A stretch of DNA of 21,446 nucleotides, taken from a virus. The DNA lies in IMG/VR virus record IMGVR_UViG_3300042445_001215, positions 1-21,446 of that record, one strand, 5' to 3'. Under the pieces are notes generated by a model, which was given only the letters and a program-made list of their open reading frames with translations, was not told the origin of the DNA and did not search any database. Positions 14,301 to 19,336 of this stretch are shown here, piece after piece. Position 1 is the first letter of the stretch, and every line of letters starts with the position of its first letter. The position numbers and the translations under genes were made by a program.

Positions 14301-14405
14301 TTAGTATAAGACTCTTGTAACGGGTCCACCCCCATTAGGAGCATCTCTAAAGATATTCCCCCATTAGGCGCATCCCGTAGGATATGCCCTCTTTAGGTGC
14401 ACCCG
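14301..14405 (-). repeat. Three degenerate ~29-bp tandem repeats, remnant of a coding 3' end
   Basis: Between the fibre stop (14417) and the terminator the minus strand carries three GC-richer units sharing GATGC(G/T)CCTAATGGGGG or close variants. Each unit, read in one of the three frames, encodes Ala-Pro-Asn-Gly-Gly or Ala-Pro-Lys-Glu-Gly. The last continues as APNGGGPVTRVLY and a stop (14342 to 14301). Because the unit length is not a multiple of three, the frames do not join. It looks like a duplicated and decayed fibre C-terminus, or a recombination patch. Confidence 0.5.
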
Positions 14406-14416
14406 GTACAAAAGTA

Positions 14417-15301
14417 TTACATTGTACTTGTAATTTTATTTACATAACTTGTAGTAAAGGTAAGTCTAGTTAATGCTGAATTATTATCAGTATTAAACTT
14501 TAATGCTACATTTTCACTCATTGGACCAATTAAAAATGGTGCATCTGGTGTAGCATTTGGGTTATCAATAACTATTGCAAATCTAAATATAGTTTTCATT
14601 TTAGATGCTTTTACATCTCTATTTGATGTAGGGTACATAAAAGATTTACCAGCTTGAAACATTTTAACATAAAAACCATTAATATTTCCATTATCAGCTC
14701 CAACTGCAGTAGTAGGAACTGGAAAATCTGTTGCAGTTGTTTGTCTAGCAGTATTAGCATTTTGATCACAATACATTACCCATTGATATGGATTTAAATC
14801 AGCAAGATTAAAATACTTATAAGGCAATGTTGTAGGTAATAAAAATTCTGTATTGCGAATTAATGGATCTGGTGCAGAGTAAATAAATTCAATAATTTTT
14901 TGACTTCCTGTCCACCATCTTCCACCAGGTTGAACTCCTGCTGTATTTGTAGGATGTACAAATCCTGAAGGTTTACGTGTTGTTATAAAATTTTTACGGA
15001 TTGTTCTTTTTTTTCTAACTCTATATAAAAAGATTCTAGGATTAAGTTTTTTCCATGCATCTGATTGATAAAAATCAAGAGAGAAAGTTACATCTCCATT
15101 AACTGCTCTAGCAATTAATTTAGGGATCTCAATACCTATTCCTAGTTCATTAGAAAAGTCTGTAACAGAAATACCACCGGTTAAGTACTTATCATCTCTT
15201 CTATTATCTCTTACTCCTACTGGTATTAAAGTAGTGTCTTTATTTACATTAGTAAACTTTCTTCCACTTTTAATCCATGATATGAAATTTAATATATCCA
15301 T
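14417..15301 (-). CDS. Tail fibre with divergent anchor module and large C-terminal domain
   Basis: 294 aa. The anchor (residues 1-53, MDILNFISWIKSGRKFTNVN ... DNRRDDKYLTGG) is the most divergent of the four MDILNF copies. The C-terminal 240 residues are unique: a basic patch (RVRKKRTIRKNFITTRK, about 92-108), then a mixed Trp/Tyr-rich domain (GGRWWTGSQKIIEF, PYQWVMYCDQNANTARQ). It is probably receptor-binding. It is the first tail gene transcribed, behind a terminator and the phage promoter motif. The end of the frame (TSYVNKITSTM) is abrupt, and a repeat-like coding remnant lies just beyond, so the C-terminus may have been replaced. Confidence 0.8.
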   Translation of the reverse strand: MDILNFISWIKSGRKFTNVNKDTTLIPVGVRDNRRDDKYLTGGISVTDFSNELGIGIEIPKLIARAVNGDVTFSLDFYQSDAWKKLNPRIFLYRVRKKRTIRKNFITTRKPSGFVHPTNTAGVQPGGRWWTGSQKIIEFIYSAPDPLIRNTEFLLPTTLPYKYFNLADLNPYQWVMYCDQNANTARQTTATDFPVPTTAVGADNGNINGFYVKMFQAGKSFMYPTSNRDVKASKMKTIFRFAIVIDNPNATPDAPFLIGPMSENVALKFNTDNNSALTRLTFTTSYVNKITSTM

Positions 15302-15309
15302 CTTCTTAT

Positions 15310-15334
15310 TATCTATAATACAATATACAAAAAA
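15310..15334 (-). promoter_or_regulatory. Recurrent phage promoter-like motif, copy 1
   Basis: Minus strand: TTTTTTGTATATT (322-334 past 15000) and TATAGATA (310-317 past 15000), 26 bases from the end of TTTTTTG to the ATG at 15301, the same distance as at the collagen-like fibre. Confidence 0.55.
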
Positions 15335-15342
15335 TATTTGAA

Positions 15343-15375
15343 ATAAAAAAATCCCCAGCCTGTAAACTGAGGATT
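15343..15375 (-). terminator. Rho-independent terminator ending the small-gene operon
   Basis: Minus-strand 9-bp stem AATCCTCAG/CTGGGGATT (one G-U pair), 8-base loop, then seven T. It separates the genes at 15417-16953 from the tail block. Confidence 0.85.
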
Positions 15376-15416
15376 AAATTTTTTAGCTAAATGAGGTAAC
15401 AAATACTAGAATACTT

Positions 15417-15620
15417 TTATGCACATAAATAACCAACTGTAAAAGCAACAATAATGATTAAAGCTATAGCAACATTGCTCATAAATCTTGCTTCCGGATC
15501 TTCTTCCCACATATGTTTTTGTGGATTGTAGACAGGCTTAGTTAAACTTATTGAAGCTGCCCAAAGAGTAATTACTAGTATCACTGCTATAAACCATCCT
15601 ATTGCTTTAATAATTATCAT
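15417..15620 (-). CDS. Small two-helix membrane protein
   Basis: 67 aa with hydrophobic helices at about 3-24 and 49-66 joined by a polar, acidic loop (KPVYNPQKHMWEEDPEARF). Both ends lie on the same side of the membrane. Its start overlaps the stop of the DUF3310 gene by 4 bases. The family is not recognised; it could be a holin-type or superinfection-exclusion-type protein, but it is far from the endolysin. Confidence 0.65.
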   Translation of the reverse strand: MIIIKAIGWFIAVILVITLWAASISLTKPVYNPQKHMWEEDPEARFMSNVAIALIIIVAFTVGYLCA

Positions 15621-15922
15621 AGTGAGTCAATTCTTTTTTGTAAATATACTAAAGCTTTTTCTAAATCTTCTTTTTCTTTAGATTTATTTTTCTTTCCTGC
15701 TCTAGCTACATACTTAATTACATTACCAAGATAGAAGTCTTTATCTAAACCCCACGCTTCCAGTACGTTAAACACTTCATATACATTACCAGCTCCACCA
15801 TAATGATTAGGTCTTGTAGGATTTTCTGCAATACCTTTTCTTTCATTGTACTGGTTACATACCAAATCATGTTCTGCTGAACTTGTCATTACATAACGGA
15901 AGTCTTCATGATTAGTATCCAT
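15617..15922 (-). CDS. DUF3310 phage protein
   Basis: 101 aa from the ATG at 15922; a TTG at 15931 would overlap the previous stop and is less likely. Residues 35-100 match the DUF3310 pattern: RPNHYGG, then YEVFNVLEAWGLDKDFYLGN, VIKYVARAGKKNKSKEKEDL and EKALVYLQKRID. DUF3310 is widespread in phages, sometimes called 'nucleotide kinase', but it lacks a P-loop and its role is unproven. The compact helical domain carries conserved His, Tyr and Lys residues suited to binding a small anionic ligand. Confidence 0.8.
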   Translation of the reverse strand: MDTNHEDFRYVMTSSAEHDLVCNQYNERKGIAENPTRPNHYGGAGNVYEVFNVLEAWGLDKDFYLGNVIKYVARAGKKNKSKEKEDLEKALVYLQKRIDSL

Positions 15923-15924
15923 GA

Positions 15925-16218
15925 TTACCAAATTATTACAACATCCATTTCACTAAGTACAAACTTCATTGTACCACCAACTTCTAGTCTTTCAACTGTT
16001 TCTAAGTTCAATGCAGATGTACGGACATACACTTTATCTCCAACTTTTACATCTTCAACTTTGTCTCCTACTGCATACACATTCAACTTGTTCCACAACT
16101 TAATTGTTTCTTGCATAATGTGTTCTTCATCTTTTTCAGATAACTGGATAGATGATTCTTTTCTTACTGGTACATCAACTAAGATTGTACGGCCTCTTAA
16201 TACTTTAAACTCTGACAT
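15925..16218 (-). CDS. GroES-like co-chaperonin protein
   Basis: 97 aa, close to the GroES length. The start (FKVLRGRTILVDVPVRKESS) matches the 'L.DRVlVk....e..s.GGI' opening of Cpn10. VYAVGDKVEDVKVGDKVYVR (48-67) matches the 'V.AVG.G....VKvGD.VlF' core, and the end (MKFVLSEMDVVIIW) matches 'yliv.e.DILAIv'. The middle mobile-loop region is atypical, with a helical QLSEKDEEHIMQETIKLWNK in place of the usual loop tip. Phages carry such proteins (for example T4 gp31) to retune host GroEL for capsid folding. The assignment is moderately secure. Confidence 0.6.
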   Translation of the reverse strand: MSEFKVLRGRTILVDVPVRKESSIQLSEKDEEHIMQETIKLWNKLNVYAVGDKVEDVKVGDKVYVRTSALNLETVERLEVGGTMKFVLSEMDVVIIW

Positions 16219-16221
16219 AAT

Positions 16222-16509
16222 TTAATTTTTAAATGTTACTACTTTTACTGCTGCCATTTGTGCACTTACTAGTTCTCCTACTGCATGGTCAAATAACAAG
16301 CTCTTAATCGGAGATTTTCCGTTTTCTTCATATGATTCTAACATGATATTAGCAACTTCAGCCATCAGGCTTTTTACTTTAGCTACCTTGTCATCATTAG
16401 AAGGATTGAATTCAATACCTACTAATAACTCACCAAAAGATAAAATCTTTGTTTCTTTAAAGCCTACTGTTTCTTCTGCAGCTTCATTTACATTTGTGTT
16501 CTCTTCCAT
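16222..16509 (-). CDS. Small phage protein, possible Acb2/Tad1-like cyclic-nucleotide sponge
   Basis: 95 aa. After an acidic disordered start (MEENTNVNEAAEET) comes GELLVGIEFNPSNDDKVAKV, KSLMAEVANIML and, after a linker, LLFDHAVGELVSAQMAAVKV. The two helices joined by a loop and the 'F-NPS...D.KV..VK.L.A' opening resemble the helical-hairpin proteins annotated DUF7681/Acb2, which bind cyclic oligonucleotides and block CBASS or Thoeris-type defence. Size matches (about 90-95 aa). The resemblance is judged by eye, so function is tentative. It lies 3 bases from the GroES-like gene and shares one base with the gene upstream. Confidence 0.7.
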   Translation of the reverse strand: MEENTNVNEAAEETVGFKETKILSFGELLVGIEFNPSNDDKVAKVKSLMAEVANIMLESYEENGKSPIKSLLFDHAVGELVSAQMAAVKVVTFKN

Positions 16510-16757
16510 TATACAACTGTTTCATATGTTAATTTAAATATATCTTCCCGGCAAGGATAAAACTCACCCTTAATACCTCTGATAATATAATCTCCTACTG
16601 TAGCTGTCATATCTCCTTCTAGAGTTACAACAACTAAATTGTTTACCTCACCTTTGCTAAAGCATCTTTCACAAAAACCTAACATCTCAGTTAAGTTGTC
16701 ACCTGTCCATTGTTTTGCTTGAATGACTACAGGTTTTTTTCTATAGAACTTTGGCAT
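16509..16757 (-). CDS. Conserved small phage protein of the 'PGDYIIRGxKGEFYPC' type
   Basis: 82 aa from the ATG at 16757. Upstream ATGs at 16772 and 16769 overlap the previous gene, and the frame extends to a TTG at 16793. The start MPKFYRKKPVVIQAKQWTG matches the common form of this family, followed by VVVTLEGDMTATVGDYIIRG and KGEFYPCREDIFKLTYE. The protein is very widespread in tailed phages of many hosts and has no established function. It forms a compact beta domain with a conserved Cys in the YPC motif. The longer start would give a duplicated MPKF-MPKF, an oddity. Confidence 0.75.
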   Translation of the reverse strand: MPKFYRKKPVVIQAKQWTGDNLTEMLGFCERCFSKGEVNNLVVVTLEGDMTATVGDYIIRGIKGEFYPCREDIFKLTYETVV

Positions 16758-16761
16758 AAAC

Positions 16762-16953
16762 TTAGGCATCATATTGAGCTTCTTTCTTCTCAATGTTTTT
16801 AAACATTTGATCTTTTAACATATCAAACTTAATTTGCTCTAGAATTCCAATCAAAGTGATTGCATTCATTTCACCTTTCTCTAAGGCTACTTCAATTTCT
16901 ACTCCTTGATCCTTATGGATATGGATAGCTAGAATTGTTGTTTTTTCTGACAT
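16762..16953 (-). CDS. Small hypothetical protein, first gene after tRNA-Cys
   Basis: 63 aa, MSEKTTILAIHIHKDQGVEI ..., with a beta-hairpin-like N-terminal half and an amphipathic helix (IGILEQIKFDMLKDQMFKNI). No motif is recognised. It begins 22 bases after the tRNA-Cys 3' end in the same direction, so it is probably transcribed from the tRNA promoter and released by tRNA processing. Confidence 0.65.
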   Translation of the reverse strand: MSEKTTILAIHIHKDQGVEIEVALEKGEMNAITLIGILEQIKFDMLKDQMFKNIEKKEAQYDA

Positions 16954-16974
16954 ACTTATTTGGTTTTTAGTTTG

Positions 16975-17049
16975 AGGTACAGATAGGATTCGAACCTATG
17001 GCTTTACAGTTTTGCAGACTGTTGCTTTTGACCACTCAGCCACTGTACC
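16975..17049 (-). tRNA. tRNA-Cys (anticodon GCA)
   Basis: A full cloverleaf reads on the minus strand: acceptor GGTACAG/CTGTACC, anticodon stem ACAGT/ACTGT with loop CTGCAAA (anticodon GCA), and T arm ATAGG-TTCGAAT-CCTAT. The discriminator base is U73, the identity base of tRNA-Cys. CCA is not encoded. The gene may top up Cys decoding for Cys-containing fibres such as the repeat adhesin, which carries recurrent Cys, but this is inference. Confidence 0.92.
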
Positions 17050-17059
17050 TTATTTTATA

Positions 17060-17090
17060 CAAATATAAACTTTTTTTATTTACAAACAAA
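17060..17090 (-). promoter_or_regulatory. Bacteroidetes-type promoter for tRNA-Cys and the small-gene operon
   Basis: Minus-strand TATATTTG at 17060-17067, with TTTG words at 17083-17086 and 17087-17090 near -33. The start of transcription would be just before the tRNA 5' end. It abuts the T-tract of the upstream terminator. Confidence 0.65.
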
Positions 17091-17117
17091 AATCCCTAGA
17101 ATATTTTCTAAGGATCT
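17087..17117 (-). terminator. Rho-independent terminator upstream of tRNA-Cys
   Basis: Minus-strand 9-bp stem ATCCTTAGA/TCTAGGGAT (one G-U pair) with a 6-base loop and a five-T run. It ends a very short unit that begins near 17147. Confidence 0.75.
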
Positions 17118-17120
17118 TTC

Positions 17121-17160
17121 TTACCTAACCGTAGCAAAAATTTTCATCAATACAAATATA
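17121..17160 (-). other. Tiny promoter-minigene-terminator unit
   Basis: A -7-like TATATTTG (17153-17160) is followed by an 8-codon frame, MKIFATVR (ATG at 17147, TAA at 17121-17123), and 6 bases later by the terminator at 17087-17117. The -33 box is weak. It may be a small RNA or leader-peptide attenuator for the tRNA operon, or chance. Confidence 0.3.
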
Positions 17161-17175
17161 TAAATTATTTATGAT

Positions 17176-17657
17176 ATAAAAAACCCAGGTAGTAATTCTT
17201 GATCAGAGAAACTTTCCTGGGTGTGTTAATGGTTATACATTTCTGCTTTCCCATTAACGGAGAGACCAAGCAGCAGATCTTACGGGATGCATGCATGGTA
17301 CTGAGCCTATGTAATGAAATACACAGGGGGGTAAAAGACCTACCCTGGTACGCTCGGCTGGGTGACACCCCAACCCAGAAGCGTGGTAGGTACTATTATC
17401 TTATACCTGATATACTACAAAACTAATAATTTTTACTGTACGATATCTAATACGGGTATAAAAACAGAGGCTCCCACCTGCCTTACTCTCTGTTATGAAC
17501 TTATCTCTCCAGTAGTTCTCCCGGTGCCACAATGCTTAACCATTTGCACTCCCTCTAATAATGTTAAGTTATTGTATGAGCCAGTCTTATTTCTTCAGGG
17601 AGAACTTGAAATGGACATCCTAACGGTTATATTCCACAGCTTTTTGTCTCCCGTCTT
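17176..17657 (-). ncRNA. Candidate large structured non-coding RNA (~480 nt)
   Basis: A gene-free stretch, GC-richer than its surroundings, bounded on the minus strand by a good host-type promoter (17664-17695) and a clear terminator (17183-17222). Long perfect complementary segments include AGTTCTCCC/GGGAGAACT (17514-17522 with 17598-17606), CTTAAC/GTTAAG with an adjoining ATT/AAT (17535-17568) and GTTAATGG/CCATTAAC (17225-17258). There is also a nested 18-bp hairpin made of ACCTACC/GGTAGGT, ACGCT/AGCGT and CTGGGT/ACCCAG (17338-17391). Another stem, AACAGAG/CTCTGTT (17463-17494), is followed by five T on the minus strand and could be an internal terminator splitting the locus into two RNAs. 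No RNase P, tmRNA or group I core motif was recognised. Large phage RNAs found near tRNA genes, such as GOLLD and ROOL, are candidates to compare. Confidence 0.7.
17177..17222 (-). terminator. Rho-independent terminator of the structured RNA
   Basis: Minus-strand 7-bp stem ACCCAGG/CCTGGGT (17216-17222 with 17183-17189) around a 26-base partly paired loop, followed by six T. Its polarity fixes the RNA on the minus strand. Confidence 0.8.
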
Positions 17658-17663
17658 ATACCA

Positions 17664-17695
17664 CAAATATATATTATAATATGCATAACACCAAA
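17664..17695 (-). promoter_or_regulatory. Bacteroidetes-type promoter for the structured RNA
   Basis: Minus-strand TATATTTG (17664-17671) with TTTG at 17692-17695, 20 bases upstream. The predicted transcript start is near 17657. Confidence 0.6.
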
Positions 17696-17826
17696 TATAA
17701 CTTACAAATGCATGCTATACTTTACATATTATACCAAATATACTTTACATAATAGTACTACATTGTAAATTTTATTTAAGGTTATACCCTTAAGGTAGAT
17801 CCCTTAGTTTCAGGTTATACCCTTAA
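17690..17826. repeat. Repeat-rich regulatory stretch upstream of the structured RNA
   Basis: Two pairs of direct repeats. ACCAAATATA(A)CTTTACA-like words lie at 17690-17706 and 17731-17747, and TATACTTTACATA occurs at 17715-17727 and again about 24 bases on. A 14-base GGTTATACCCTTAA lies at about 17780 and again at about 17813. The first pair carries extra TAnnTTTG boxes on the minus strand; the second contains TTAAGG/CCTTAA inverted repeats near the stop of the gene at 17828. They may be operator or alternative promoter sites, or a weak terminator. Confidence 0.45.
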
Positions 17827-17827
17827 A

Positions 17828-18460
17828 TTATTCATTATCATAGAACATTCTTTCTGAATCTTCTGTACTCCATTTCTCAAATCCTTCACAATTATAGTAG
17901 TCTTTGTTAACTAAGTAGTCTGGTTTTTCAGGAAATGGTTTAGTTACAAAGCTAGGTTCAGACCACTTAATTCTGTTGTTAGGTTGTAATGCTATTTGAC
18001 CGTTGTCAAGTAATATAATGTGGTGACTCTTATGTTCTAATGGATCTTCTGCTAAAGATAGATCTGTGTTGTGATCATTAGACCCCCAGTTGATAGTAGC
18101 ATAATAACTACCCGGGTAGAACTTGTGATCTTTCATATAGACTTCTACCCTAGTGTCGTACAAATATGACAAGTGTAGTAGAGTAAAGTTATAAGAGAAG
18201 CAATTCCATATCTGAAGATAATGAAACGGTAGATCTACTTCCGGTATTTTGTTCTCATGAAGTAGAGCATGGCTTGGTAACTTATCTCTAAGTACTCCAT
18301 TATCTAACAGTACTTGAAATAGTGCTGCTTGTCCCGGCATACATCTTACTGATATAATTACCCCCGGTGTTAATTCTCCGTGTCCTTTCTTATGTTGGTA
18401 CATGTACTCATTTCTAACAAAGACTTTGAGTGGAAAAAAGTTATGTTCTATATGTGCCAT
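17828..18460 (-). CDS. Conserved hypothetical phage protein
   Basis: 210 aa, MAHIEHNFFPLKVFVRNEYM ..., rich in aromatic residues and His. Recognisable blocks are YQHKKGHGELTPG, VISVRCMPGQAALFQVLL, DLPFHYLQIWNCFSYNFT and IALQPNNRIKWSEPSF. Proteins of this type occur in marine T4-like and other aquatic phages without an assigned role. There is no signal peptide or membrane helix. It lies one base after the AlkB-like gene's stop and is probably co-transcribed from the 18974 promoter. The PNNR and WxxPS motifs late in the protein may mark a binding site, but nothing more can be claimed. Confidence 0.75.
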   Translation of the reverse strand: MAHIEHNFFPLKVFVRNEYMYQHKKGHGELTPGVIISVRCMPGQAALFQVLLDNGVLRDKLPSHALLHENKIPEVDLPFHYLQIWNCFSYNFTLLHLSYLYDTRVEVYMKDHKFYPGSYYATINWGSNDHNTDLSLAEDPLEHKSHHIILLDNGQIALQPNNRIKWSEPSFVTKPFPEKPDYLVNKDYYNCEGFEKWSTEDSERMFYDNE

Positions 18461-18461
18461 A

Positions 18462-18956
18462 TTATTTAATTTTTCCTAGTTGTCTAAATACTATTGATAT
18501 TCTTTTGTGTTCTAGTTTTTCTATGCTGTGTTTCCAATGTGTTCTGTATACACCTTTAAGCTGTATAATAGATCTTGCTGGTAAAGTTATAACTTCTCTT
18601 TTTGTTCCATATGTCAAAATAAGTTTTGCATCTGATAACAAACTAAGCACAGTTATTACAGGTCCAGCAGCTATGGTATCTATATGAGGAACCATTTTAT
18701 TTCCTGGATAATAAGTATTCACAGTAACATCTTCTGGTAAAGCATCTAGTATCTTTTTATCTATCAACCTATAACATAGATCTAGTAGATACTCAGGAAT
18801 AGGATCTAACTTCTCATTACTATAAATAGAATTACCATATCTTACTAGAGTTCTATCATTAGATAACTTACTATCTTTTTCAGCTTGTGCCAGAGACTCT
18901 AACAGTAAGAGTTCTTCTTCTATAGATATAACATTAAGTTCTGGTGTTACTATCAT
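18462..18956 (-). CDS. AlkB-like 2-oxoglutarate/Fe(II)-dependent dioxygenase
   Basis: 164 aa. The iron-binding facial triad is visible: HID (His91, Asp93) and the distal His143 (WKHSI). It is followed by the RxxxxxR signature (Arg152 to Arg158, RISIVFR) that binds 2-oxoglutarate. An N-x-Y-x-x-G motif (NTYYPG, 80-85) and an upstream VRYG (38-41) are typical of AlkB-type enzymes. These oxidatively remove alkyl groups from DNA or RNA bases. In phages they may repair genomes or act on modified bases, and protein or nucleotide substrates are also possible. It is the first minus-strand gene from the divergent promoter region, so it may be expressed early. Confidence 0.8.
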   Translation of the reverse strand: MIVTPELNVISIEEELLLLESLAQAEKDSKLSNDRTLVRYGNSIYSNEKLDPIPEYLLDLCYRLIDKKILDALPEDVTVNTYYPGNKMVPHIDTIAAGPVITVLSLLSDAKLILTYGTKREVITLPARSIIQLKGVYRTHWKHSIEKLEHKRISIVFRQLGKIK

Positions 18957-18969
18957 ACTAAATAATTAT

Positions 18970-19020
18970 GTCACAAATATAGTATAAGTTTGTGACAAAT
19001 ATAGCATAAATTTGTTACAG
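18970..19020. promoter_or_regulatory. Tandem 22-bp repeat with outward -7 boxes on both strands
   Basis: About 2.3 copies of a 22-bp unit (starts at 970 and 992 past 18000, and 19014), built as GTsACAAATATAG followed by yATAArTTT. Each full unit contains TATATTTG on the minus strand (18974-18981 and 18996-19003) and TAAnTTTG on the plus strand (18985-18992 and 19007-19014). It lies at the switch point between the leftward and rightward genes and probably serves as a bidirectional promoter or operator. Confidence 0.6.
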
Positions 19021-19270
19021 ATTATCCCCGGTCTATTATCTAAGTTTATGTGCCCCAGGGGTATGGCTAGATGGGGAATTACGGGATATGGGATTATAGT
19101 ATGTTAGGGATTGTGAAGGGTAAATAGAACTATAGTATATGAGGGCTAGAGGTGGGTCCCTATAGAACACACCCCACCCCCAACCCAGGGACTGGGTACC
19201 CCCCATTGTTTTACAGAGAGGATTTGCATACCAGAATATGTTTGGTGTTTTATTTACCAGGAGAAGTTTG
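19021..19270 (+). other. Gene-free leader with G/C-rich hairpins
   Basis: No frame is supported in this stretch. On the plus strand, downstream of the divergent promoter, mutually exclusive pairings can be drawn: GGTGGG/CCCACC (19151-19178) and ACCCA/TGGGT (19183-19197), or instead GTCCCT/AGGGAC (19156-19192). C-runs at about 19172-19202 are striking in an AT-rich genome. It could be a structured 5' leader, a small RNA or a replication-related site. Confidence 0.35.
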
Positions 19271-19272
19271 TC

Positions 19273-19307
19273 AGCCTACGGCAGCTTTCTATCTACAGCT
19301 TCATACT
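19273..19307 (+). promoter_or_regulatory. Recurrent plus-strand element, copy 1
   Basis: AGCCTACGGCA (19273-19283; GCC/GGC with a three-base loop) followed by ACAGCTTCATACT (19295-19307), 30 bases before the ATG at 19337. Three more copies lie at 19546, 19809 and 20215. Confidence 0.6.
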
Positions 19308-19336
19308 AATATTGATATTAATTAAACTATAGTGAT

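Noticed and set aside
14156-14344. 62-codon minus-strand frame
   Set aside because: It runs across the repeat remnant, terminator and phage promoter motif into the start of the next fibre gene in another frame, so it is a chance frame.
17165-17679. Open frames on both strands across the structured RNA locus (up to 105 codons on the plus strand)
   Set aside because: They start at non-ATG codons or in odd places, have Cys/Pro-rich low-likelihood composition and run through hairpins bounded by an RNA promoter and terminator. No plausible protein is seen.
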